DNA of 5,034 bases from CAZEIW01 sp964512305 (GCA_964512305.1 CAZEIW010000110.1:1-5034); one strand, 5' to 3'; counted from the stretch's first letter, positions 1 to 4,885 are shown. Program-made: numbers and translations. Notes: generated by a model from the letters alone, not told the origin.

Positions 1-1
1 G

Positions 2-235
2 CTGATCGAGGTCGCCGACTCTTCGCTGCGGCTCGACCGCGCGGTGAAGGTGCCGTTGTATGCGCGGCACGGCATCGCGGAGTACTGGCTGATCGATCTG
101 GAGCGGCGGCGCGTTACCGTTTTCTCCGATCCGGGCGAGCAAGGGTACGGGTCCGAGGTCGAGTTCGACGAAGGCGTTGTCCGGGCGAAGCTCGTGCCGG
201 AGGCAGCAGTTCGGGTCGAAGAGGTGTTTCGCTGA
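2..235 (+). CDS. Uma2 family (DUF820) putative endonuclease, C-terminal part
   Basis: Only the last 77 codons are present; the frame is open from the left window edge and stops at TGA 233-235. The visible part reads as the family's C-terminal half: an IEVADSS core strand, then a Lys in RAVK, then LYARHGIAEYWLID. This matches the Uma2/DUF820 pattern (Glu, then Lys, then a Tyr-rich 'Y..hGi.EYW..D' block). The family is assigned to the PD-(D/E)xK nuclease superfamily by fold. The Glu of IEV and the Lys of RAVK are the likely metal-site residues, while the upstream catalytic Asp would lie outside the window. Cellular roles are poorly known. The family is often multi-copy and sits beside mobile DNA. 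Here it converges on the leftward muramidase gene, with a palindromic repeat between the two stop codons. The family call is firm; the function is not. Confidence 0.85.
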   Translation: MIEVADSSLRLDRAVKVPLYARHGIAEYWLIDLERRRVTVFSDPGEQGYGSEVEFDEGVVRAKLVPEAAVRVEEVFR

Positions 236-253
236 AGATAGGCGTGGGCGGCC

Positions 254-399
254 CGCACCGACGTGGATCCCCGGGACAAGCCCGGGGATGACGCCGGCTA
301 AGAGCATCGCCCGCCGCAATGTCATGGCCGGGCTTGTCCCGGCCATCCACGTCGGTGCGAACTGCGGGCGCTTCGTTTTGCACCGGGGTGGATCCCTGG
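254..399. repeat. Composite inverted-repeat intergenic element (copy 1)
   Basis: Arm A (254-292) and arm B (321-359) are 39-nt inverted copies that match at 35 of 39 positions. Each arm contains its own hairpin: ATCCCCGGG (267-275) pairs with CCCGGGGAT (281-289), and ATGGCCGGG (324-332) pairs with CCCGGCCAT (338-346). All four differences between the arms are two CC/GG swaps that keep the stem paired, so the hairpin seems to be what is conserved. A more decayed third arm lies at 380-399 after a GCGGGCGCTTCG spacer. The element fills the space between two convergent stop codons and could end transcription from both sides. No U-tract follows the stems, so termination is an inference. It resembles the dispersed 'GGCCGGGCTTGTCCCGGCC' repeats of many GC-rich Proteobacteria. 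Confidence 0.85.
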
Positions 400-403
400 C
401 ACC

Positions 404-1186
404 TCAAAGCCCCAGCGCCGCCCTCAGCGCCGCGAGCGTCGCGGCGTCGAACCGGTCGGTCAGCGCCAGCCCGTTCTTGCCCTGGAAATCGTTCATCGCC
501 GAGCGCGTCATCTTCCCCATGACGCCGTCGATGCCGTGCGGCTCGTAGCCGAGGTAGGTCAGGTAGATCTGACCGGAGCGGATGTCGAGGTCGGGCATGC
601 CGCCGTTGCTCAGCGCCTGGTACTGCGACGCCAGCCGCGTGTCGTAGCTGTTGATCTGGTAGTTCGAGCCGTTGTAGCCGGCGGCGAACTTGTCCCACTG
701 TTTGGCGCGAAGCGCGGCGTCGAGACGGTTGGCCTTGATGAAGCCGGCCATTGCGGTGAGCTGCTGAGCTTCGGATGCCGACATCGCGCTCACCATCAGC
801 TCGACGCTGCCGAAGCCGACGAGCTCGGCGTTGTAGCCCATGACCTGCCCGATGCCCCATGAGGCGCTTTGCAGCGCGGCGTGCGAGTCGAGCGCCATGG
901 CTCGGCCCAGGCGCTCGTATTCGCCCGCGCCGGTGGGCGAGTAGCCGCCGGGCTGCGCGTTGCTGATGTCGGCGTAGTCGCCGTCGTACCTGCCGCCGGT
1001 GCGCTTGCTGAAGATGTGGCGCTCGAACAGGATCTTCGGGCGGCGGTCGGGCAGGTAGCCGCAGCCGGAGGTCTCCACGCTCACCACCGACCAGAACTCC
1101 GGCGCCCCGACCCCGAGCGCGTCGGTGGCCGTCTTGAGGCCCGTGGAATCGAGTGGAGTGGCGTTGCCCACGAATCCGTCTGCCAT
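404..1186 (-). CDS. N-acetylmuramidase (DUF3380 type) with C-terminal peptidoglycan-binding domain
   Basis: This 260-aa protein is predicted to cleave the glycan chain of peptidoglycan. Residues about 15-190 match the N-acetylmuramidase family (PF11860). Visible marks are Glu38 in VVSVETSGCGYLPD, Glu55 in ILFERHIF, the SWGIGQ block at 109-114, and the AGYNGS segment at 169-174. Glu38 is the best catalytic candidate. Residues about 203-258 look like a PG_binding_1 repeat (YLGYEPHGIDGVMGKMTRSA, then the DFQ and DAATLAALRAAL motifs). The start is supported by GGGGAG at 1195-1200, eight bases upstream of ATG. There is no signal peptide or membrane helix, as in many phage endolysins, so reaching the wall would need a holin, a secretion system or lysis. 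It lies 104 bp downstream of the exported Ig-like protein gene on the same strand and may be co-transcribed. The stop codon abuts the palindromic repeat. No phage structural genes are visible, so it may be a domesticated or effector-type enzyme. Confidence 0.9.
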   Translation of the reverse strand: MADGFVGNATPLDSTGLKTATDALGVGAPEFWSVVSVETSGCGYLPDRRPKILFERHIFSKRTGGRYDGDYADISNAQPGGYSPTGAGEYERLGRAMALDSHAALQSASWGIGQVMGYNAELVGFGSVELMVSAMSASEAQQLTAMAGFIKANRLDAALRAKQWDKFAAGYNGSNYQINSYDTRLASQYQALSNGGMPDLDIRSGQIYLTYLGYEPHGIDGVMGKMTRSAMNDFQGKNGLALTDRFDAATLAALRAALGL

Positions 1187-1187
1187 G

Positions 1188-1250
1188 TCAGCTTCTCCCC
1201 TGTGGTCCTTCCGCCTGATGTCCTTCCGGCTGATCCCTGCGGCGGTCCAT
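1188..1250 (-). CDS. Possible 20-aa leader ORF ahead of the muramidase gene
   Basis: On the minus strand an ATG at 1250-1248 opens a 20-codon frame (MDRRRDQPEGHQAEGPQGRS). Its TGA (1190-1188) ends one base before the muramidase ATG. It overlaps the two 15-bp tandem repeats and the muramidase Shine-Dalgarno. The geometry would allow translational coupling, but the peptide has no recognisable features and a weak ribosome site, and a chance ORF is quite possible. Confidence 0.2.
   Translation of the reverse strand: MDRRRDQPEGHQAEGPQGRS
1195..1200 (-). promoter_or_regulatory. Ribosome binding site of the muramidase gene
   Basis: On the minus strand GGGGAG lies eight bases before the ATG at 1186-1184. 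This fixes the start, because no other good start with a Shine-Dalgarno lies upstream in frame. Confidence 0.7.
1202..1231 (-). repeat. Two tandem imperfect 15-bp repeats upstream of the muramidase start
   Basis: Units 1202-1216 and 1217-1231 agree at 12 of 15 positions and share TCCTTCCG on the plus strand. On the transcribed strand each carries CGGAAGGA, a Shine-Dalgarno-like block. The leader therefore holds three purine-rich ribosome-site candidates in a row, counting the GGGGAG nearest the start. Confidence 0.5.
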
Positions 1251-1290
1251 CAAGCGCACCCCGCCGGCGCCTGGCGGCAGCCCGTGCAAG

Positions 1291-2694
1291 TCACCCGCGG
1301 GCTTGCGTCAGGAGCCGGGTGCCGCCGAGAGCTCCCAGGGCCGCGACCACGAACGCCAGCACCTCGCCGCCCTGCTGCGGCAGCCTGACCGACAGCACGT
1401 TCACCCCGAGCGCGAACAGCCCGAAGACGACCCACCCGCACAGCACCGCGACCAGCAGCTCCAGCGCGGCGCGCTTGGCGCCACCTGTCCAGCGGGTCCC
1501 GCGGCGCAGGATGCCGCCCGCGAGCCCGCCCAGCGACGCGGCCGTGATGAAGCTCCAGGGCCGTGCGAAATCGACGCGCGCCTCGGACTTGCCGCCGAAA
1601 AGCGCGCCTTCGGCGGTCACGGTCGCGGTGCCGCTCGACACCGACCGGATCGTCGCCGCGCCGTTCCCGCTGTCGTCGAGCGTGACGTTCAAGGGCTCGA
1701 CCAGGCCCAGGTTGGTGGAAAGCTGCACGCTCGCCCCATGCGCGGCCTGGGACGACGACGTCGAATGCACGCTGACATCGGCCACCTGCAGCCCCCAGCC
1801 CTGGATCCGGCTCGGCGAGATGCTCACTTCGAGCCCGGGCCGGGCCACCGGGATGGCAAGCTGCGCGCCGTCCGGGTTCACGCTGGAGCGCACGACGAGG
1901 TCCACCTCCGCGCCGGGATCGTCGCTCGACACGTGGATGACGTCGAACGGCGGCGCGGTGGACTTCGGTTCGACGATCGGTGGGTCGGATGTCACCGGCC
2001 CCTGCACCTGGAACGCGAAGTGGCCCCCGAGCGGCCGCTGTTCGCCGTCCGTTCCGATCTCGACAAAACCCACCTGGATGCTGCCGTCGAAGGTCTTGCG
2101 CGCGGGATCGAATCGCATCGGCGAGTCGACGGCCGCGATTGCCTTCAGCGTCAGCACGGGCTGGCCGGCCGGCGCGATCTGCACCGCGCCCTGGAACACG
2201 GCGACGGTTCCGGGCGAACCCGCGGCCGGCAGCGCCTCGGAGGGCCCACCGCCTCCCGGGGGAGGGGGTGCAGGCGCGGCGGCTGCGGCACCGGGAGGCG
2301 GCGCGGTGGACTTGCCTGCCTTCGCCCCGGCCGGCCCCTGCTCGCGGTGGTCCATGACGGGAAACTTCAGCCGCTTCGAAAGCAGCGCGCGCACGTCGCT
2401 CTCCTGCTCGACCGTCAGCGGCCGGTAGAACGCCTTGCCTGCCGCCGGGGCGAACGGCGTCTTCGGTTCGACCCGGTGGTCGAGCAAGGGCGCTGCGATG
2501 GGCGATGACCGGGTCGGCTCGGTCGTCTGCAGCGACAGCGCCGGCGACACCGAGATCGAGTGCATGATCGCGGCCGCCTCGGGCTGGCCCGCAACCGCCT
2601 TCTGCGCCCACGACGGGGCCGTCCACGCAAAGGCCGCCAGCGCGACCGCGCCGCAGGCTCCTGCGAGGAGCGGCAAGCGGGCGGCAGCCGTCAT
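1291..2694 (-). CDS. Exported Ig-like protein with C-terminal three-helix membrane anchor (family not recognised)
   Basis: This 467-aa protein belongs to no family I recognise. Residues 1-30 form a signal peptide (hydrophobic LLAGACGAVALAAFAW, likely cut after APSWA). Residues 31-120 hold a mixed region that includes FYRPLTVEQESDVRALLSKR. Residues 129-152 are a Pro/Ala/Gly linker. Residues about 160-375 are beta-rich, and 305-375 (ending in GNGAATIRSVSSGTATVTAE) resembles an invasin/BIG-type Ig-like fold. Three hydrophobic segments follow, at about 381-396, 409-434 and 443-463. The likely topology is a large periplasmic part held by C-terminal helices. The same frame stays open to an ATG at 2808, but I chose the ATG at 2694-2692. 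It begins the signal peptide and has AAAGGA six bases upstream, while the extra 38 residues are Arg/Pro-rich and unconvincing. The muramidase gene follows after 104 bp on the same strand, suggesting an envelope-related operon. The exact role is unknown. Confidence 0.8.
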   Translation of the reverse strand: MTAAARLPLLAGACGAVALAAFAWTAPSWAQKAVAGQPEAAAIMHSISVSPALSLQTTEPTRSSPIAAPLLDHRVEPKTPFAPAAGKAFYRPLTVEQESDVRALLSKRLKFPVMDHREQGPAGAKAGKSTAPPPGAAAAAPAPPPPGGGGPSEALPAAGSPGTVAVFQGAVQIAPAGQPVLTLKAIAAVDSPMRFDPARKTFDGSIQVGFVEIGTDGEQRPLGGHFAFQVQGPVTSDPPIVEPKSTAPPFDVIHVSSDDPGAEVDLVVRSSVNPDGAQLAIPVARPGLEVSISPSRIQGWGLQVADVSVHSTSSSQAAHGASVQLSTNLGLVEPLNVTLDDSGNGAATIRSVSSGTATVTAEGALFGGKSEARVDFARPWSFITAASLGGLAGGILRRGTRWTGGAKRAALELLVAVLCGWVVFGLFALGVNVLSVRLPQQGGEVLAFVVAALGALGGTRLLTQARG

Positions 2695-2700
2695 GTCTCG

Positions 2701-2706
2701 TCCTTT
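2701..2706 (-). promoter_or_regulatory. Ribosome binding site deciding the start of the exported protein
   Basis: On the minus strand AAAGGA lies six bases before the ATG at 2694-2692. It supports this start over the in-frame ATG 114 bases further upstream. Confidence 0.65.
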
Positions 2707-2750
2707 CGCGCCTGGCACAGAACGATTCTTTCTTCTTGGAGGCCGCCGAC

Positions 2751-2778
2751 AGGCTACGATCTTCGGGACAAAAGTCAA
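2751..2778 (-). promoter_or_regulatory. Candidate sigma-70 promoter for the exported-protein/muramidase pair
   Basis: On the minus strand TTGACT (2778-2773, five of six consensus bases) is followed after 16 bases by TAGCCT (2756-2751, three of six). Transcription would start near 2745, giving a leader of about 50 bases. The -35 is good and the -10 is poor, so this is tentative. If correct, it excludes the upstream in-frame ATG at 2808 from the message. Confidence 0.35.
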
Positions 2779-2902
2779 CGCGAATCCGTCGCATCGAGGG
2801 CGTGGCAAGGGCGTGCCTGACGCGGCCGTGCGAGTCTGGCGCTATTCGTATCGGACGGCGCGAACGGGGATGGGACGGCTTCAGCTCGGTTGCCTATGGG
2901 CG

Positions 2903-2997
2903 ATGTCATGGCCGGGCTTGTCCCGGCCATCCACGTCGGCGTGAGACGAAGCGTCCGCGTTGCGCACCGACGTGAATCGCCGGGACTTCGCCCAGGG
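2903..2997. repeat. Inverted-repeat intergenic element (copy 2)
   Basis: Bases 2903-2939 are identical to 319-355 over 37 nt. They include the 9-bp hairpin ATGGCCGGG (2908-2916) with CCCGGCCAT (2922-2930). A second, decayed and inverted arm lies at 2963-2997 (CGCACCGACGTGAATCGCCG and on). The inter-arm spacer (GACGAAGCGTCCGCG) is the reverse complement, with few changes, of the copy 1 spacer at 364-379. The whole unit is therefore one element of arm-spacer-arm form, present in both orientations in this window. Confidence 0.85.
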
Positions 2998-3033
2998 AAG
3001 TGGACGCGGGTCCCACTTGCGAAAGCCCATCGT

Positions 3034-3468
3034 TCACCCTACAGACACTTCCACCCGCCGGCCAAGCACGGTGAGTGCCCGCTCGAGCGTCGGAACCTTG
3101 GTCGGGTGGTTCGGGTCGAGCATGCGCCGGGCTTCCTTTTCGTCAAGCTTCATGCGGCGCGCCAGCTCGACCTTCGATACCTTTTCGTCGCGCATGGCCA
3201 GGTAGACCGCCCCTTTGAGCGCGGTGGTAACCGGCGTCGCGACCAGCCGTTCTCCGCGCCGCGGGCGCGAGGGCATCGGGATGTCCAGGCCGTCCTCGAT
3301 CCGCGCTTCGATGGCAGCCTGCAGTGCTCCAGCCGCCTCGGAGAGCGTTGCCGCGACGGATTCGCCTTGGGTGATTGCCTCCGGGATGTCGCGGCAAGTC
3401 ACGATGTAGCCGCCGTCCTTGCGGTCACGCGTGAGTTTGACCGCGTAGGTGAAGCTGCGAATTGTCAT
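3034..3468 (-). CDS. hicB: HicB-family antitoxin/regulator, apparently without a HicA partner
   Basis: This 144-aa protein has two parts. Residues about 7-68 are the HicB RNase H-like fold (YAVKLTRDRKDGGYIVTCRD, then a long helix AATLSEAAGALQAAIEARIE and the GLDIPMPS turn). Residues about 97-139 are a helix-turn-helix segment (VSKVELARRMKLDEKEARRM, then PTLERALTVLG). In type II HicAB systems HicB neutralises the HicA mRNA interferase and represses its own operon through this DNA-binding part. No HicA-like frame, which would be short and carry a GSHH-type motif, is visible on either side, so this is a solitary copy or a regulator. The frame stays open to an ATG at 3504-3502, giving 156 aa. I chose the ATG at 3468-3466 because a good promoter spans 3521-3493 and would place the longer start inside its spacer, and because family members usually begin just before the YAVKL strand. 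The gene is divergent from galE. The family call is firm; the start is moderately sure. Confidence 0.88.
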   Translation of the reverse strand: MTIRSFTYAVKLTRDRKDGGYIVTCRDIPEAITQGESVAATLSEAAGALQAAIEARIEDGLDIPMPSRPRRGERLVATPVTTALKGAVYLAMRDEKVSKVELARRMKLDEKEARRMLDPNHPTKVPTLERALTVLGRRVEVSVG

Positions 3469-3492
3469 CTTTGCCGCCGGATGTCTCGACGA

Positions 3493-3521
3493 AATATCGG
3501 TCATTTTTGTCCGAGCGTCAA
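3493..3521 (-). promoter_or_regulatory. Candidate sigma-70 promoter of the hicB-like gene
   Basis: On the minus strand TTGACG (3521-3516, five of six bases) and GATATT (3498-3493, four of six) are separated by exactly 17 bases. The predicted start of transcription near 3486 gives a leader of about 17 bases to the ATG at 3468. It is the best promoter match in the window. Confidence 0.55.
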
Positions 3522-3538
3522 GAGCACTTCAAGCGCTC
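3522..3538. promoter_or_regulatory. Candidate operator palindrome beside the hicB -35 box
   Basis: GAGCACTTCAAGCGCTC is a 17-bp near-perfect palindrome: arms GAGCACTT and AAGCGCTC have one mismatched pair around a central C. It directly touches the -35 hexamer at 3521. HicB proteins with a helix-turn-helix repress their own promoters through such palindromes, so this is a plausible autoregulatory site. Binding is inferred. Confidence 0.45.
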
Positions 3539-3597
3539 CGCCGACGATAGGGTGAGCGTGCGGGGTTCACCCTCCCCTCGGCGGTAGTCGTCGGCGG
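3538..3597. repeat. Nested inverted repeat between hicB and galE
   Basis: The outer arms CCGCCGACGA (3538-3547) and TCGTCGGCGG (3588-3597) are perfect 10-bp inverted repeats. Inside them lie GGGTGA (3550-3555) and TCACCC (3567-3572). The block could fold into a two-level hairpin in either transcript. It overlaps the end of the candidate operator by one base. Confidence 0.6.
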
Positions 3598-3617
3598 GCG
3601 TGCTGCACTGACCCGAA

Positions 3618-3640
3618 CCAGGGGCAAGCCCGGGTATGAC
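3618..3640. repeat. Decayed single arm of the dispersed palindromic element
   Basis: The segment CCAGGGGCAAGCCCGGGTATGAC is a diverged match to bases 270-292 of copy 1 (shared GGGGCAAGCCCGGG-like core and the ATGAC end). Only one arm remains, so it is probably a remnant. Confidence 0.4.
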
Positions 3641-3641
3641 C

Positions 3642-3658
3642 GGTGAAAACAGTTCACC
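3642..3658. promoter_or_regulatory. Perfect inverted repeat upstream of galE
   Basis: GGTGAA and TTCACC are perfect 6-bp arms around a 5-base centre (AACAG), 80 bases upstream of the galE start. It could be a protein-binding site or part of the decayed repeat nearby. No strong -35/-10 pair for galE is visible around it. Confidence 0.3.
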
Positions 3659-3702
3659 CGCATCAATTCCGTCGACATCCGACTGGTTTACGCTGCTCTC
3701 AC

Positions 3703-3720
3703 GCGCCCGATCCCGGGCGC
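3703..3720 (+). promoter_or_regulatory. GC-rich hairpin in the galE leader
   Basis: GCGCCCG (3703-3709) pairs with CGGGCGC (3714-3720) around the loop ATCC, a 7-bp stem. It ends seven bases before the GGAAGG ribosome site (3728-3733). It could influence ribosome access or mRNA stability, but chance formation in GC-rich DNA is possible. Confidence 0.3.
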
Positions 3721-3727
3721 AGCGCGC

Positions 3728-3733
3728 GGAAGG
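3728..3733 (+). promoter_or_regulatory. Ribosome binding site of galE
   Basis: GGAAGG lies four bases before ATG 3738-3740. It supports this start over the in-frame ATG at 3636, which has no family-like sequence after it. Confidence 0.6.
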
Positions 3734-3737
3734 CGAC

Positions 3738-4766
3738 ATGTCCAAGGCAGGCTCGAATACCGTGCTGGTGACCGGCGGCGCCGGCTACATCGGCTCCCAT
3801 ACGATGGTGGAGTTGCTGGCGGCAGGCTTCGACATCGTCTGCGTCGACAATTTCTCCAACAGCTCGCCCGAAGCCGTGCGGCGCGTGCAGAAGATCGCCG
3901 GCCGCGACCTGCGGTTGATCGAGGGCGACATCCGTGACCGCAGCGTGCTCGAGCGCGCGTTCGGCACCGCGCCGATTGGCGCCGTCATCCACTTCGCGGC
4001 GCTCAAGGCCGTCGGCGAGTCGGTGTCGCGGCCCCTGGACTACTACGACAACAACGTCGGCGGCACGCTGTCGCTGCTGCAGGCGTGCGCGGGGAACGGC
4101 GTGCGCCGCTTCGTGTTCAGCTCCTCGGCCACCGTGTACGGCGTGCCGCAGGCGCTGCCGCTCACCGAAGGCATGCCGCTGTCGGCCGTGAATCCCTACG
4201 GCGGCACCAAGCTCGTGGTCGAGCAGATCCTGCGCGACTTGTGCGCGGCCGACCGGGCGATGAGCGTAGTGTCGCTGCGCTACTTCAATCCGATCGGCGC
4301 GCACCCGAGCGGCCTTATCGGCGAAGACCCGCGGGACACGCCCAACAACCTGTTTCCCTTCATCACCCAGGTCGCCATCGGCAGGCGCGAGCGGCTGTCG
4401 GTGTACGGCGACGACTGGCCGACCCGCGACGGCACCGGCGTGCGCGACTACCTGCACGTGGTGGACCTCGCGCTCGGGCACTTGCGCGCGCTCGAGTTCT
4501 CGGCGGGCACGCCGGGCTTCACGCCCGTCAACCTCGGCACCGGCCGCGGCACCAGCGTGCTGGAGCTCGTGCAGGCGTTCGAGGCCGCCACCGGCCGCCA
4601 CGTGCCGCGCACGATCGCGCCGCGGCGCGCGGGCGACGTCGCTGAGTGCTGGGCCGACGTGTCGCTGGCCAAGGGTCTGCTCGGCTGGAGCGCCGCACGC
4701 AACGTGCAACGGGCCTGCGCCGACGGGTGGCGCTGGCAGCACGAGAACCCGGACGGGTATCGGTAG
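3738..4766 (+). CDS. galE: UDP-glucose 4-epimerase
   Basis: GalE interconverts UDP-glucose and UDP-galactose in the cytoplasm, using bound NAD, in the Leloir pathway and to supply sugars for surface polysaccharides. The protein is 342 aa, close to the usual 338. It shows the NAD-binding TGGAGYIG at 12-19, the VDNFSNSS loop at 37-44, FAALKAVGES at 86-95, and the SSSATVYG block with Ser130. The catalytic pair is Tyr154 and Lys158 in NPYGGTK. RYFNPIGAHPSG (181-192), PNNLFPF (202-208) and DGTGVRDYLHVVDLA (231-245) follow as in E. coli GalE. Cys304 in GDVAECWAD occupies the position of E. coli Tyr299 and human Cys307. A small residue there is known to admit UDP-GlcNAc/GalNAc. The chosen ATG (3738) has GGAAGG four bases upstream and starts just before the Rossmann strand. 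The frame extends back to 3636, but those 34 residues do not fit the family. The gene stands alone and is followed by two strong hairpins. Confidence 0.97.
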   Translation: MSKAGSNTVLVTGGAGYIGSHTMVELLAAGFDIVCVDNFSNSSPEAVRRVQKIAGRDLRLIEGDIRDRSVLERAFGTAPIGAVIHFAALKAVGESVSRPLDYYDNNVGGTLSLLQACAGNGVRRFVFSSSATVYGVPQALPLTEGMPLSAVNPYGGTKLVVEQILRDLCAADRAMSVVSLRYFNPIGAHPSGLIGEDPRDTPNNLFPFITQVAIGRRERLSVYGDDWPTRDGTGVRDYLHVVDLALGHLRALEFSAGTPGFTPVNLGTGRGTSVLELVQAFEAATGRHVPRTIAPRRAGDVAECWADVSLAKGLLGWSAARNVQRACADGWRWQHENPDGYR

Positions 4767-4773
4767 CAAAACA

Positions 4774-4839
4774 CTCCCCTCTCCCGCTTGCGGGAGAGAA
4801 GCCGCGACTCTCCCCTCTCCCGCAAGCGGGAGAGGGGAG
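4774..4839. repeat. Paired REP-like GC hairpins after galE
   Basis: Two related palindromes lie side by side. The first has stem CTCTCCCGC (4779-4787), loop TT, stem GCGGGAGAG (4790-4798). The second has a 14-bp stem CTCCCCTCTCCCGC (4810-4823), loop AA, and GCGGGAGAGGGGAG (4826-4839). The left arm of the first unit (4774-4787) is identical to that of the second and can also pair with 4826-4839. This sequence type is a common dispersed intergenic repeat in Burkholderiales and other Proteobacteria. Its position eight bases after the galE stop suggests it also serves as a terminator or 3' mRNA stabiliser. There is no T-run, so intrinsic termination is uncertain. Confidence 0.85.
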
Positions 4840-4885
4840 TCAGACGCTCGCATCGGTGGGAGTTACCCGGTGCGCCGGCCGGGCT

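Larger units (their letters stand above)
2695..3033. other. 339-base intergenic region
   Basis: No convincing gene lies between the start of the exported-protein gene and the stop of the hicB-like gene. It holds the ribosome site and candidate promoter of the leftward pair (2701-2778), an unremarkable GC-rich stretch (about 2780-2900), and copy 2 of the palindromic element (2903-2997). Short frames across it lack ribosome sites and family motifs. Confidence 0.7.

Noticed and set aside
254..399. CRISPR array
   Set aside because: The units are inverted rather than direct, are too few, and the spacer-like parts are themselves related between copies.
114..860. A 248-codon minus-strand frame overlapping the muramidase C-terminus and the repeat
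   Set aside because: It is Arg-rich, crosses the palindromic element and lies in another frame of the well-supported muramidase gene.
869..2428. A 519-codon frame on the plus strand
   Set aside because: It is antisense to the exported-protein and muramidase genes, has low-complexity Ser/Pro/Arg-rich sequence, no domain and no ribosome site. Long shadow frames are expected in DNA this GC-rich.
2890..3555. A 221-codon plus-strand frame across copy 2 of the repeat and hicB
   Set aside because: It is antisense to a clear HicB-family gene and starts in the intergenic region with no ribosome site; its first residues are encoded by the repeat.
3032..3573. GTTCACCCT at 3032-3040 and 3565-3573 as direct repeats flanking hicB
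   Set aside because: Nine bases is short, the flanks do not match, and there is no other sign of insertion, so it may be chance or part of the GGTGA/TCACC theme.
3518..3745. A 75-codon minus-strand frame upstream of hicB, considered as a HicA toxin
   Set aside because: It lacks HicA features (short double-stranded RNA-binding fold, GSHH-type motif), runs through the inverted repeats and overlaps the galE start.
3699..4853. A 384-codon frame on the minus strand opposite galE
   Set aside because: It is the complement of an unambiguous galE, and its translation is Arg/Ala/His/Val-rich without motifs.
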